DNA from: Microthyrium microscopicum
Taxonomy: Eukaryota > Ascomycota > Dothideomycetes > Microthyriales > Microthyriaceae
Length of the DNA: 64,000 nt
Direction: 5' to 3'
NCBI GenBank assembly: GCA_010405405.1
Contig: MU004245.1
Coordinates: forward strand, 55,597 to 119,596
Shown: piece by piece, positions 38,959 to 49,522 of the stretch
Numbering within the stretch: the first letter of the stretch is position 1
Layout: every line of letters starts with the position of its first letter
The notes under the pieces: generated by a model
Told to the model about the DNA's origin: nothing
Seen by the model: the letters and a program-made list of their open reading frames with translations, nothing else
Databases searched by the model: none
Position numbers and translations under genes: made by a program

Positions 38959-39281
38959 AGCAACGAATGTCTGGACGAGGTATACTCAGTGAAAACTCGA
39001 AAATCGATTAGATTGTATGTCCAATTTAGCCTGCTTTGGAGCCTGCTTTGGGGATTGGAAGCTTCCTTGTTTCTTTACAGCAACTATGGGAGAATTATTC
39101 AAACTGACCAATTCGTTTCGTCCTAGCCACGACAGGATCAACGTAGAATGGGCTGTAGACTTGCGAGGAATCTATTAAATGTGAGATTTCTCATTCAATG
39201 GGGATCCGTCGGGATGCCCATAGCAGTCTATATACAAAATTTATACACAAGAACTATAAAGCCACCATCATTATCATACAC
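38959..39281. other. 3' intergenic region
   Basis: About 320 bases between the convergent HET and CFEM genes. Nothing else is seen. Confidence 0.5.
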
Positions 39282-41255
39282 TCAGAAGAAATCGTACACA
39301 TCGGAATCAGGCAAATCACTACGCGTCCTCAGCATCGGCAGACTGGTTACTGGACGCATTGGTACTCCCGGTGTCTTCGTCCAGCCCGTCTCTGGTGTCG
39401 TGTTCAAAGACCGTTCTGCCGGATGTACGGACTGCAAAGAGTTACTCGAGGTTCGAACCTTCAAGGGTAAAGTTTCGCCCTTTTCACCATTCCATGCGCG
39501 CTCTTTGTTGTAGAGCTTGACCTTAGGGGTTCGTGGTGTCCGAGGTGCGCGTGAGTTGGAACTGGATTTAGAATTGCCGGTTGATGGAGTAGAAAAGGCT
39601 TTGGCATCGTGAGAGCCCTGAGATTCTCCGCGGCTTGGATTGGCTTGGTGAAGAGCGCTGGAAGAGACCGAGCTGGCGGTACTGCCTTGTCGAGGAACCG
39701 TGACTTCACTGCGGGAGTTGGATGGCTGTGGTATGGATGGATAGGTAAGGTTAAAGATAGGGGAAGTGGACCCTGTTGACTGCTGGACAGTGCTTGCTCC
39801 CCGTAGTCGTTGAGCTGCTAGCAGTAGCATGGGCTCTATATCGGAGTCGGTTTCGCAGTCCGTAGTTTCAATATCAGTCGCAGAGCTTCGACTGCTATGT
39901 CGAGCCGAACGTCTTGATGTGGAGTTCATTCGTTGTCGGCGGGAGGTGCGTCTGGGCTGTTCTACAGAGTGCTCGATTTGACTCAATGTCCAGGGTTGTG
40001 CAACACTGGCACTAGAGTTGTCTTGCTGATCTGATCTGCGACTCTTTCTTGGTTTGTGTGGAGTTCGTGGAGTCGCTGCACTGCCTGAATCTGCTCGATT
40101 GCCGTTCTCTGAACTGATGGAAGCGCCTCGCGTCACCTGCTGATGCCCATTTATTGATGCTAGTTGAGCATGCTGAATTTGTTGTTGCATTGCTTCATAT
40201 GAAGTCTTGGGAGAGGCTTTCCTCTCAGGTGATGCTCTCCCGCTCGGTGTACGAGTGCGAATACTCGAACTCCCGAGTTGTGATTGTTGTGATTGATGCG
40301 ATTGTCTGGATGACTTTCCTGCTGATATGTGCGTTTTGCCTTTGTCTTGATCTTCGAATTTTACCTGCGAATTTCGAACTCTCAATTCGACTGGTGGATC
40401 TCTTGAAAGCTGCGGTGTAACAATATGTAGCGTAGGTTTGGTTGGTCGGAGACCTGTGTTGGATGACCATGATGAGTTTGGCCCGTTGTGCGTGGGAGTT
40501 GGTGTTGGAGGTAAAGGTCGTTCTTTGTCTCCAAACACACTTTCCGTTGGTGGTGCTATGCTGTAAAACTTTGGATATACTTTCGGTGGGTATGTCACTC
40601 CCGACGGCGCAGCGCTATTTCCTGTGGACTCGAAGGATGATTTGTGGGCCAGTTTCTGCTCCAGGATAGACTCAAGATCTCCTACTTTGACTGAACGTCT
40701 ACGTCTTCGAATCCATACAAGGCATGATAGTGCCGCAATGATCGAAATGGCCAGGGCAGTGGAAGCAATAACAATACCGGCGATCAGAACCTTAGATACT
40801 TCTTGTCCAGTTGCTGAAGCCGTTGTGGTTGCCGCAGATGGTGTTTCTGTGACTGCTGATCCTGAGCTGCTGGGTTGGACCGATGAAGAAGCTGCTTTGG
40901 GAGTTCCGGTTACCACCAAGGTTGTATGAGTTGGAGTGGCCGAATTTGCGGTGCCTTGACAAACATTGTAGATCCCAGAAGCGCTCTGCTGGGCATCTGC
41001 GCTACTACATCCCGAGGAGTACAGGCATGAATATCCAACTTCACCCAGAGTGTTGCCATTGGCGTTGTACTTGGAGCAAAGACAACTCTGATTTGAGAGA
41101 TCTGAGCAGGAAGATTTGAAAGAATTGATTCCGTTGGCAAAGCATGACTGGGCGCATGAGGGTGTGATCTTTGACAAGAATGTAGGAAGTGAGTCAGAGA
41201 TTGCTCCCCCTGCCAACAGTCCAATTACAATTATGGAATCGGAAGATCCAATCAT
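39282..41255 (-). CDS. CFEM-domain membrane protein
   Basis: One exon of 657 residues. A signal peptide (MIGSSDSIIVIGLLAGGAIS) precedes a CFEM domain at about 27-95 with eight cysteines, including PSCAQSC, the acidic SDLSNQSCLC segment with the CxC, and GC...VC at the end. CFEM domains bind haem or act at fungal surfaces. A Ser/Thr-rich stalk leads to one membrane helix at about 155-182 (VLIAGIVIASTALAISIIAA) and a stop-transfer cluster of arginines (RRRRR). The cytoplasmic tail of over 450 residues is low in complexity, rich in serine, proline and arginine, and carries PPLPPTPTP-like proline motifs. So this is a single-pass receptor-like protein, not a GPI-anchored one. A non-ATG extension upstream (to about 41,288) is ignored because the ATG at 41,255 directly starts the signal peptide. 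Confidence 0.88.
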   Translation of the reverse strand: MIGSSDSIIVIGLLAGGAISDSLPTFLSKITPSCAQSCFANGINSFKSSCSDLSNQSCLCSKYNANGNTLGEVGYSCLYSSGCSSADAQQSASGIYNVCQGTANSATPTHTTLVVTGTPKAASSSVQPSSSGSAVTETPSAATTTASATGQEVSKVLIAGIVIASTALAISIIAALSCLVWIRRRRRSVKVGDLESILEQKLAHKSSFESTGNSAAPSGVTYPPKVYPKFYSIAPPTESVFGDKERPLPPTPTPTHNGPNSSWSSNTGLRPTKPTLHIVTPQLSRDPPVELRVRNSQVKFEDQDKGKTHISAGKSSRQSHQSQQSQLGSSSIRTRTPSGRASPERKASPKTSYEAMQQQIQHAQLASINGHQQVTRGASISSENGNRADSGSAATPRTPHKPRKSRRSDQQDNSSASVAQPWTLSQIEHSVEQPRRTSRRQRMNSTSRRSARHSSRSSATDIETTDCETDSDIEPMLLLAAQRLRGASTVQQSTGSTSPIFNLTYPSIPQPSNSRSEVTVPRQGSTASSVSSSALHQANPSRGESQGSHDAKAFSTPSTGNSKSSSNSRAPRTPRTPKVKLYNKERAWNGEKGETLPLKVRTSSNSLQSVHPAERSLNTTPETGWTKTPGVPMRPVTSLPMLRTRSDLPDSDVYDFF

Positions 41256-41601
41256 GGCGGCATTAGGTGTAAATCTGAGGAGATTCAATTAGCAACATGT
41301 TCTAATTACAATATCGTAACAGCCTACGTACCATTAAACCTCTTGAAGCAGCAAGAACCATATACACATAGCCAATTGAAAACTAAAAAGCAGAGAGCGA
41401 TCTAGCTGGGGATATCATACAAAAAACATCAAAGAACTACGTCACGAACGAATGGTATGATTTGGAAAGCCCCTGACGAGCGAGGCTGGCTTGATAGGTC
41501 ATTATGTATCTCGCAAGCAGCAGGCGCCAACTTATAGCTAAATAGGAGATCGAGTGAGTTCTGTCATTGAGGTCTATCCTGAAGGGCGCTTACGGTTTGG
41601 G
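41256..41601. other. intergenic region upstream of the CFEM gene
   Basis: About 350 bases between two minus-strand genes. It should contain the CFEM promoter. Nothing else is seen. Confidence 0.5.
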
Positions 41602-42047
41602 TCAGCGGCAAGGTAGCGGAGGACGTGGATTCATTGGCTGAAACCAGCGGCTCGAGTTTAACCAACGGTCCCGATTCTCTTTTATCGCACAAGAACCCTG
41701 AAATGATGCATATCTTTCTATCGTTCTAACATCCGGACATACAGGGCAGTTGGTGTTGGGCGGCGCTGGAGTGTTGGCATGCTGAGGCGTTTGTTTGCAT
41801 TGGCATGCCCGCTGTAGGCAATACATTGAGTCCTGCATCTGGATAGATACAGATGCATCATCAGCACACACAAGATGATTGATCGAGCATGAGGGCGTAA
41901 TGCCAAAGACCTTCTAGAAGGACGCTAGAAGATGCAAGAATTATGCACTCTTGATGAACTCACCTCCAAAAACTGGCAAGAAGTTGGAAGTCGCGAGATA
42001 GGTCTGTGCGCTACGCAGCCAGCAACCAGCAGCCACGCGTGAAGCAT
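41602..42047 (-). CDS. candidate small cysteine-rich protein with CFEM-like cysteine order
   Basis: A two-exon model (41964-42047 and 41602-41913) gives 131 residues. It begins MLHAWLLVAGCVA, a possible short signal peptide. The intron has GTGAGT and TAG borders and both exons join in phase 0. After the signal the sequence FGITPSC and, further on, ACQC resemble the start and CxC core of CFEM domains. From the PSC cysteine the spacing is x6, x15, x4, x1, x16, x2 and x15, close to the CFEM pattern, including the last interval. The aspartate normally placed shortly before the fourth cysteine is not in its place. It lies directly upstream of the canonical CFEM gene on the same strand. It could be a diverged tandem relative, a broken copy, or chance. 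Confidence 0.4.
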
Positions 42048-43415
42048 GACTCACGGACACGTCTAAGTAACCACGGAAAAGCACACTGCCGCGTTCTTTA
42101 CAAACTTCATTTTAGTTCTCCCCAGCAAGATCGAGTACTCTATGATACGAGCGGACCGGTTTTCGACCAACAGTCGGAAAACAACCATACTGGTCATCCC
42201 GCTGAAACGATAGTTCCAGCGTAGACCCGCCTTGGGAGTTGGAGACCGACTTCGTTCAGCCTGGTCTAGGACGCTTTCAAGCTCGATGCATGAACCAACA
42301 ATGCCCAAGGATTGAGGCTATTCTTCCGCGTTGGAATCCAATCCACCAACTAGACTTGTAGCCAATGTTCCCGGGCCAAGTGCTGCGCAATCATAGTCGG
42401 CCCTGTTGGACTTGCATCCACCTCGCATATCTTTCGAAAACGTGGCGGGGTACTCTCAATCTCAAAGCGATATACGTTGCATATGCATCTACTTCGCCGC
42501 CATGAGCCTCCAATAGATACTGCGCGTTGAGAACGATTAGGACATCACTTTACCAGGCTCCTGGGAACAGAGTTGCAAGGACATTATCACTTGACACGGT
42601 ACAGCAACGCGCGCAAGAAGCCTGCCGCGATGCAGTCGGATAAGCGCACCTACTAATGTTGTCTATCTCAGCCGGTCAATGTAAGACTTGTCGGATGGCA
42701 CCCCGAAGACTTGCAGCCTTTACGACGGACATGTCATTTAGAGAATTTTGGATTGCAGGCTGCATGCCTCCGCTCCCAATGCGGTACAATTTGAGAGGCC
42801 TTACTACCTACCGATGCCGGGATATTGTCGATGAATCGATCTGCACTTCCCACATGCTGCACGAGAAAGACGCTAGAAGGTCGCTAGAAGGTGAATTGCA
42901 TTTGAGCGAAGGATCGGGTTTGTGCTGGCATCGACTATCAGTTCTCTCTTTGGATCAAAAGCAATGATGGGATATGCCTCCAATCACTGCGACTATGTGC
43001 AGGACATGGAAGAAGTGCCAAGTCGGAGACCAAACGATTTTATCCGGTATACCTTGGGTTGGCTCGTTGCACGAACGAGCCTTTGGAATGGCTCCTGCTC
43101 GGCTTTCACGAGTTCAGCGAACTACACCAAAGCCAATTCGAGTCTAGGACGCTAGATTGCCGGACAAAACCAGAGGTTGTTCGGAAGCGGTTCCATACCC
43201 TGAAGCGTTGGCAAGTACGTTGGCAGGATATTGATTAGCAAAGAACGATTCCGTGAGCTGTTCTTGTGATATCGATCCTGCTGGACTAGAAAACATCAGC
43301 AATTAAATTGCTGGCTCACACTCTGCTATGATATATACACAACGATTACGGCAAGTCCATTGAGACAAGCTCTTCGAATCGTTATAGAATGCAACAACAT
43401 CACGATCAGTATCGA
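42048..43415. other. intergenic region with no supported gene
   Basis: About 1.4 kb. Several frames of 70-100 codons are open on both strands (for example 42,656-42,967 plus, 42,063-42,308 minus), but none shows a domain or a splice-consistent extension. It is followed by the 3' end of the MFS gene. Confidence 0.5.
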
Positions 43416-44847
43416 TTAGAACCACTTGGCTTTTCGTCCTACCAAACTGCATCCGCCGAACAATGCTGTAATACCTGTAAAGGCGATCAGAGTCCCATAT
43501 CCACTTCCATAAGCAAAGGCAGCATTCTTCCACGATCCACTGTTCATCAGCGCCTCACTCAAAGGTCCGCTCACAACGTTGCCAATTCCTTTTCCCGCAG
43601 CCAGCGACGCAAATATCATGCCGGTGTCTGCATTTTCCTTCTTTTTGATAACATCTCGCGTGATACCAGCCCAAGTACTTGCCCAGCAGGAAGCAAAAAG
43701 GCCGTACATGATGCAGAAGATATAGAGTGTTGGCAGCGACTCGGATAAGCCCCAGAGAAGAAAAACGGCGAGTGTGGTGCCGATGGTAGATATCGTAATG
43801 CATGTTGTGAAGTGAAAGCGACCTGCTAATATTCCCATTACAATATTCCCAACGGCAGCAGCACCGTTCAGCAGGATGATAGTGAGTGTGCTGAGAAACT
43901 TTCCTGCTCCTAGAGATCGAGCATATATCGGAAGGTATAGAGGCGGGAGGAAGTAGCCCAAAGATTCGATAATGTTGCCGAGCTGAGAGAGAGCAAAAAC
44001 TGGGGTGAGCCAGAAGGAGAGATGTAGGCGACGGGAATGATTGGCCTGAGAGTCGGGCAGACGAGGCTTGAAGAAGAATAGAAAAGGGGCGACCAGGATG
44101 AATATGATCACTGAACAGACTCGGAGAGTGGTTTGGTATCCGTAGTTCGTCAACAACCATTGAACTACCAGTGGAAGGATCATTCCTGCCAACCCAAAAC
44201 CAGCCTGTCACAGTAAGTTTCCATTTGCAGATTGAGCTGGGCCCACTCACCATGATGACTCCAAATGCAAAAGCTAGCTTTTGAACGAACCATTCATTGA
44301 TATAGAACAGTATTGGAGTCCAAGCAAAGCCTCCACCGATGGCGAAAAGAACACCCTGAGTTGCGATTAATTGGTCGACAGTTTTCGCAAACGATCCCAA
44401 GCCCAGAGACAAGCACATTATCTGTTCCACGAAATAGATCAGTAAAGATGGTTTCAGAGATATATGGGATGGGAACAATGAAGATTGTTTTTATCTTACC
44501 AATAATCCTCCAATATTAGACCACCGACGAAGTCGAGGCCAAGTCTTCAGAATGGCAAATATCACTGGCAACTCAAGATATTGCACTCCCATCGCACAAG
44601 TACCGATCACTGCAATGTTGTTCGACGAGGCAAATGGCTCGTGTGAGCTATAGTAATCCTGAAAAATCCCAAACACAGATGGAAAGCCCCAGCAAATTCC
44701 TTCCAGCATAACACATGAGGCCAGAAAGAGGTAGGCATGCTTGCCGTGATCTACCGGAGGTAGAGAGAAGGCGGACTCTGGAACTTCCACAGGTGTCCCC
44801 GGATTCGATTGTAACTCGATGGTAGACTGGAATGCCTCTGTAGACAT
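43416..44847 (-). CDS. MFS transporter, monocarboxylate-permease type
   Basis: Three exons (44500-44847, 44251-44421, 43416-44204) of 116, 57 and 263 codons give 435 residues. The protein has about 12 hydrophobic helices and resembles fungal monocarboxylate/riflavin-type permeases (MCT/Mch family): a short polar N terminus (MSTEAFQSTIELQSN), a first helix with GFPSVFGIFQDYY, then ATQGVLFAIGGGFAW and NEWFVQKLAFAFGV, and a late NADTGMIFASLAAGKGIGNVVSGPLSEAL. These are the positions where MCT-like proteins carry the conserved glycine-rich and EWF segments. The substrate could be a short-chain acid, vitamin or secondary metabolite; the sequence does not tell. Confidence 0.88.
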
Positions 44848-45879
44848 GGTGATGAATGTAGCTTCCAAGATTGATCTCAAATTCCAAGCTCTTTTATGTT
44901 GAAGAGGGCGGGCGCTCGCTCTTTATCGCATTCTTGAAAATTCACTCTTTAATATGTGTGTGAAAAGGTCGGGAATGATCTTTTTTAGTATTCTGTCAAA
45001 ACTCAATCTTTGAGGAGGCGAAGTCAAAGTTTCAGAGCAGAAGTGTATTTCGATGACATGTCAAAGGGCGTAAAGTGACAGCATGTCGAGCTTTTTTACT
45101 GTAACTCATGCAGCCGGTTAGGCTAGTAAACAGTCGTTACGACGATTTGGAATTTCATGGAATGCGAGTGCTCACATATTTTTTATCGTCTGCTTAAATC
45201 TCAAAAAGAAGAATACGAGGAACTTTAAGAGATTGGATATGTGTGGACTAGAAACAAAGATGATATACGGTGTGACCAAAATGCAACGCCCCACGATGTC
45301 CAGAGCGAAGACTACAGTGACTACTTACTCTAGCCTGGCGTTAGTGTACTCAATCCCGCGATGATCTTTCTGTATGCTTTCGCCATGGAGCTTCAGTTTG
45401 CATTCAGCCAAACGATAGGTTCCCTGCCATGTTAGGGATATCGCTAATACTCAGTGACTGGGCACAGTTTCAATTTGTGGCTGGTTCGCAGATGCCATTT
45501 CTACAAATCAAGTATCGAAGCTAAGTGCCTGGACCTATTGGCCTTTTGAAGCGGAATGCTTTCTGCTCCTCTACTCCGGTCGTTAGGTTCGCAGGCTGGA
45601 GTGATACTGTCTTGACTGTGATATACATAAGTTGTATGAGGGATTCAGGGAAATGTAGTAAGGCATACATTGAAGGGGCCAGGTCCACCAGAAGTTAGGC
45701 AGGCGGAGATAGATAGGCTAGAATGAGGTTTCCGCGCCAATCGAATCCGAGAACATGAAGGAGAAATAGCTCAATTGGTTACTCTGCCAATGGTAGTGGG
45801 GGTTGACCTCAAGAGAGAAGAAACTGTTGTAAGCATTGAAAATCATCATCTTTCTCGAGTATGAGAGAGCCCCGCCGTA
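44848..45879. other. divergent promoter region (MFS / transketolase)
   Basis: About 1 kb between two divergent starts. No gene is seen. A tRNA-like relic lies at about 45,757-45,815. Confidence 0.5.
45757..45815 (+). other. possible tRNA-derived relic
   Basis: TAGCTCAATTGG (45767-45778) fits the A box of a tRNA gene, and GGTTGACCTC (45801-45810) is a poor B box. The two are about 34 bases apart, roughly ten fewer than in a normal tRNA, and the 3' end cannot pair with the GGAGAAA at the 5' end. It is therefore not a functional tRNA. Chance similarity is possible. Confidence 0.2.
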
Positions 45880-46043
45880 GCTGCCCCTCCCTTCGCCACC
45901 CCTTCGTCACTTTTCTCTGAGCACTTCTTCTGCTGCTATCTTCTATCCCCAATCTTCAATTCTCCTACCTAGACACTTCCTCTCTCGCACAGTCCGAAGC
46001 TTCAATTCCCCAGTCCTGTCTAGATCCAACCACTTAGCCCATC
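45880..46043 (+). promoter_or_regulatory. pyrimidine-rich leader of transketolase
   Basis: C/T-rich runs (CCCCTCCCTTCGCC, CTTCTTCTGCTGC, CTTCCTCTCTCG) immediately precede the start at 46,044, as in strongly expressed fungal genes. Confidence 0.5.
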
Positions 46044-48418
46044 ATGCCAGGCTACAACGAAGATGACTGGCTCGCCATCAACACCATCCGCTGCCTTGCG
46101 CCAGATATGGTGAGCTTCCTCAATGCTGCCAATTTTGTTCATATAGAAGCTCAAGGCTGACTCTCATATAGGTCAACAAAGCAAATATAGGACATCCAGG
46201 TACAATTGACCTTCCGTCATACAATGGTACTCCAGTGACTGATATACTCCCGCCCAGGTGCTCCTATGTCCCTCGCGGCCGTCTCTCATGTTCTGTTCAA
46301 CAAGTTCATGCAATTTAACCCAGAGAACCCATCATGGCCTAATCGAGATCGATTTGTTCTCTCGTACGTGCTCTCAGCTAAAGATTGTTCGTGTCGACGA
46401 GGGGAAGCTGACGGTACTTAGCAACGGCCACGCCTGCGCCCTTCAATACTGCTTGCTCCACATGTTTGGCTACAAGCTCTCCATGGATGACCTCAAACAA
46501 TTCCGACAGGTATGATGCTCATCCTTAGAAGTGCTTATGTCGCTAAGACTAGTTAGGTCGATTCTATAACACCCGGACATCCAGAAAAGCTGGACACTCC
46601 TGGTATAGAAGTCACAACTGGTCCTCTAGGTCAAGGATTTGGTAATGCTGTCGGTCTAGCCATCGCGCAAAAACACAGCGCTGCAGTCTACAACAAGGAT
46701 GGCTTCGAGCTTTTCAACAACCACACATACTGCATCTTTGGCGATGGATGTGCAATGGAAGGTGTTGCTAGTGAGGCTGCTAGTTTGGCTGGCCATCTTC
46801 AGCTTGGAAACCTGATCTGTATCTATGATGATAACCACATTTCCATTGGTGAGGATTTTGGAAGCTGCAGCGGATCGAGCTAACTTTATCAGATGGTGAC
46901 ACCGCTATCGCCTTTACCGAAGACGTTTTGAAACGATTCGAAGCATATGGCTGGCACACTCAGTGGGTCGAGAAGGGCGACGATGACCTCGATGCTATGG
47001 AAGCTGCGATCCAAAGGGCAAAGGATGTTACTGACAAGCCATCGGTCATCAAGTTGACCACCATCATTGGTTTTGGTTCGCTTAAACAAGGTACACACGA
47101 TGTTCATGGCAGCCCCTTGAAACCTGATGATCTTGCTCAAGTCAAGAAGAAGTTTGGTTTCAATCCTGAAGAGTTCTTCGTCGTCCCACAGAAAGTCTAC
47201 GACAACTACGGCGCGCGATCCAAGGCTGGTGCTGCTGTAGAGCAAGAATGGAACAAGCTATTTTCCAGCTACGGCGAAAAGTTCTCAAAAGAGCATTCCG
47301 AAATCCAACGAGTTCTCAAGAAAGACCTTCCTGAGGGCTGGCAGAAATGCTTACCAACATACAAGCCATCGGATCCCGCAACTGCCACACGTAAACTCTC
47401 AGAAGCCGTTTTGGAGGCCATTCACGATGCAGTACCTGAACTGCTTTCCGGTTCCGCTGATTTGACTGGATCGAACAACACTCGCTGGAAGAAGGCCACC
47501 GACTTCCAACCCCCAAGCACAGGCCTTGGAGACTGGTCTGGACGATATCTACGTTATGGTGTTCGTGAGCATGGAATGGGTGCCATCATGAACGGCTTGG
47601 CTGCTTATGGCACCGTCATTCCAGCGGCTGGTACATTCTTGAACTTCGTATCCTATGCTGCTGGTGCTTTGAGACTTTCTTGCCTCTCCCATGAGCGAGT
47701 CATCTGGATCGCAACTCACGACTCTATTGGTCTTGGGGAGGACGGACCTACTCATCAACCTATCGAGACTTTGGCTCATTTCCGTGCCCTACCAAACATA
47801 ATGGTTTGGCGTCCAGCTGATGGTAACGAGACTTCTGCTGCCTACTACATGGCCTTTACCTCAAAAAGCACTCCATCAGTTCTTGCTCTTACTCGACAGA
47901 ATCTTGTTCATCTTGAAAACTCTGTTCTCGAGAAGGCTATCAAGGGTGGATATGTTCTTCATGAAGACAAGGAAGCCCAAATTACCATTATTGCTACTGG
48001 TTCCGAAGTCAGCATTGCTGTAGAGTCTGTCAAGACTCTAAAAGATCAGGGTATTGTGGCCCGTGTCGTCTCTATGCCATGTGTAGAGGTATTCGATGCC
48101 CAGGACAAGGACTATCGTCTCTCGGTCTTGCCTGATGGTATTCCAATCTTGAGTTTCGAGGCCATGAGCACACTAGGATGGGAGAAGTACTCGCACGAAC
48201 AGTTCGGTCTGAACAGATTTGGTGCTTCCGGTCCATACAAGAAGGTCTACGAGGTAAGAATGTTAGTTCTGAGCTCTTGATACCAAACTAACAACTTACA
48301 GAAATTTGAATTCACCCCTGAAGGTGTGGCCAAGCGCGCCAAAGCTACTGTTGACTTCTGGAAGGACGTCAAGCCAATCCGCTCCCCAATCAACCGCGCA
48401 TTCACCCACGTAATCTGA
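46044..48418 (+). CDS. TKL1: transketolase
   Basis: Seven exons (46044-46109, 46172-46199, 46258-46363, 46422-46509, 46557-46848, 46893-48253, 48302-48418) give 685 residues, the normal size. The enzyme moves two-carbon units between sugar phosphates in the non-oxidative pentose phosphate pathway with thiamine diphosphate and magnesium. Marks are [11 protein letters not shown] and [11 protein letters not shown] at the N terminus, the TPP motif [13 protein letters not shown] ending in YDDN, then [14 protein letters not shown] in the first half, and the pyrimidine domain with [31 protein letters not shown] and WRPADGNE. The C-terminal domain ends in [14 protein letters not shown]. All seven exons close in phase, so the model is solid despite several small introns. 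The symbol follows yeast; TKT would be equivalent. Confidence 0.96.
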
Positions 48419-48572
48419 ACGACGAAGAACAAATAATGGTTATGAAGGAAAGAATGAATTGACCAGAATACATGAAACTTGACTTGCCTGTTAGACCAGC
48501 CTATAGTTGATACCAAAAAACGATATAGCCATGAACTTCTCACTACCACCATTACCCCTTTTCTCCATAATT

Positions 48573-49262
48573 TTATGCATAACTTCGTGGCGCAGGCTTG
48601 GTCCCCACCGGCACTCCTCCAACATGCTCCAGCGCCTTGTTCATTCCTTCTTCACCCACTCGCTCCCCCACATCCAACGCAACCAAGAACCGACTAACGC
48701 AATTATATGCGCCAATCGTCGCCGTCAACTCGGCAATCTCCCGCTCCTCAAACTCCCCTTTTACTCGCGCAAATAGCTCGCTGGGCACTTCAACAGTCAA
48801 CGTCACCGCATCCGTATACTCCAGCACCAGCGCATGCTTTGCGTCCGGCACGTCATCTGCTCCCGCCTTCCACGTCCCTGGCGCCGCGCTGAAAATCGCT
48901 TGTAGAAATGTATCGCTTGCGATTTCGTCCGCGCGCAGAAGATGTGCGTGGTGCTCCCATTCGAACCATGCACGATTTAGCGCGGCTACGCGGCAGATTG
49001 CTGCTTCGCGGATGGAGTTGGAGAGGTTGGTTCGTGTGCGGACGGCGCCGAGGAAGGAATTCCTGTGATCTCGTCAGCCATGAGTGCGAGTGTGCAGGTT
49101 GTGGGAGTCGTACCAGCCATCGGCGACGGGTGGGGAGATGAGTAGGGTGCGGTCGAGAGGTGTGAGATCACGGGGAGCGCGGCGGGTCTTGATGCGGTCG
49201 ACTATGGCGAGTTCGGCGGGATCGCTGAATGGTGGTGGGTCGGGGGTGTAGGTGAGGCGCAT
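48573..49262 (-). CDS. carboxymuconolactone decarboxylase/AhpD-like protein
   Basis: Two exons (49114-49262 and 48573-49062) give 212 residues. The fold is the all-helical AhpD/CMD family. The helix with FEWEHHAHLLRADEI carries the paired histidines seen in the family, and the later EREIAELTATIGAYNCVSRF is the conserved CMD core. The AhpD-type redox CxxC pair is absent (the core has a single cysteine in YNC), so peroxidase-partner activity is unlikely and a lactone decarboxylase-like or unknown activity is more probable. The N-terminal LTPLDRTLLISPPVADGW is also typical of fungal members. It converges with transketolase, 154 bases away. Confidence 0.85.
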
Positions 49263-49522
49263 TGTGACGGGTTGGTTGGGGTTTGATGGTGGTTATGGAG
49301 TGAAGTATGGCTTCGTTAACGATGAAGTTATGGCTTCCTTACGGAGCTGAATCTTGATGCTCTTATTCTCAGTTTGCCCCGCGGTGGATTGAAAAGATCC
49401 CGTCATCGGACCTTTTTAGCCGATCGGTATTGGAGATCGGTAAATTTGGTGTTGAAGTATCTTTGCTTCTCTTTTGACGCCATTTGGAAACTTGACTGGT
49501 CAAATTGAGCTCTTGCAAGTTC

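Noticed and set aside
42656-43155. Plus-strand frames upstream of the MFS 3' end
   Set aside because: Two short overlapping frames with no start context, domain or splice link.
43416-48418. Idea of a metabolic cluster of MFS transporter, transketolase and CMD-like protein
   Set aside because: Transketolase is a core enzyme, there is no synthase or shared regulator here, and adjacency alone is weak evidence.
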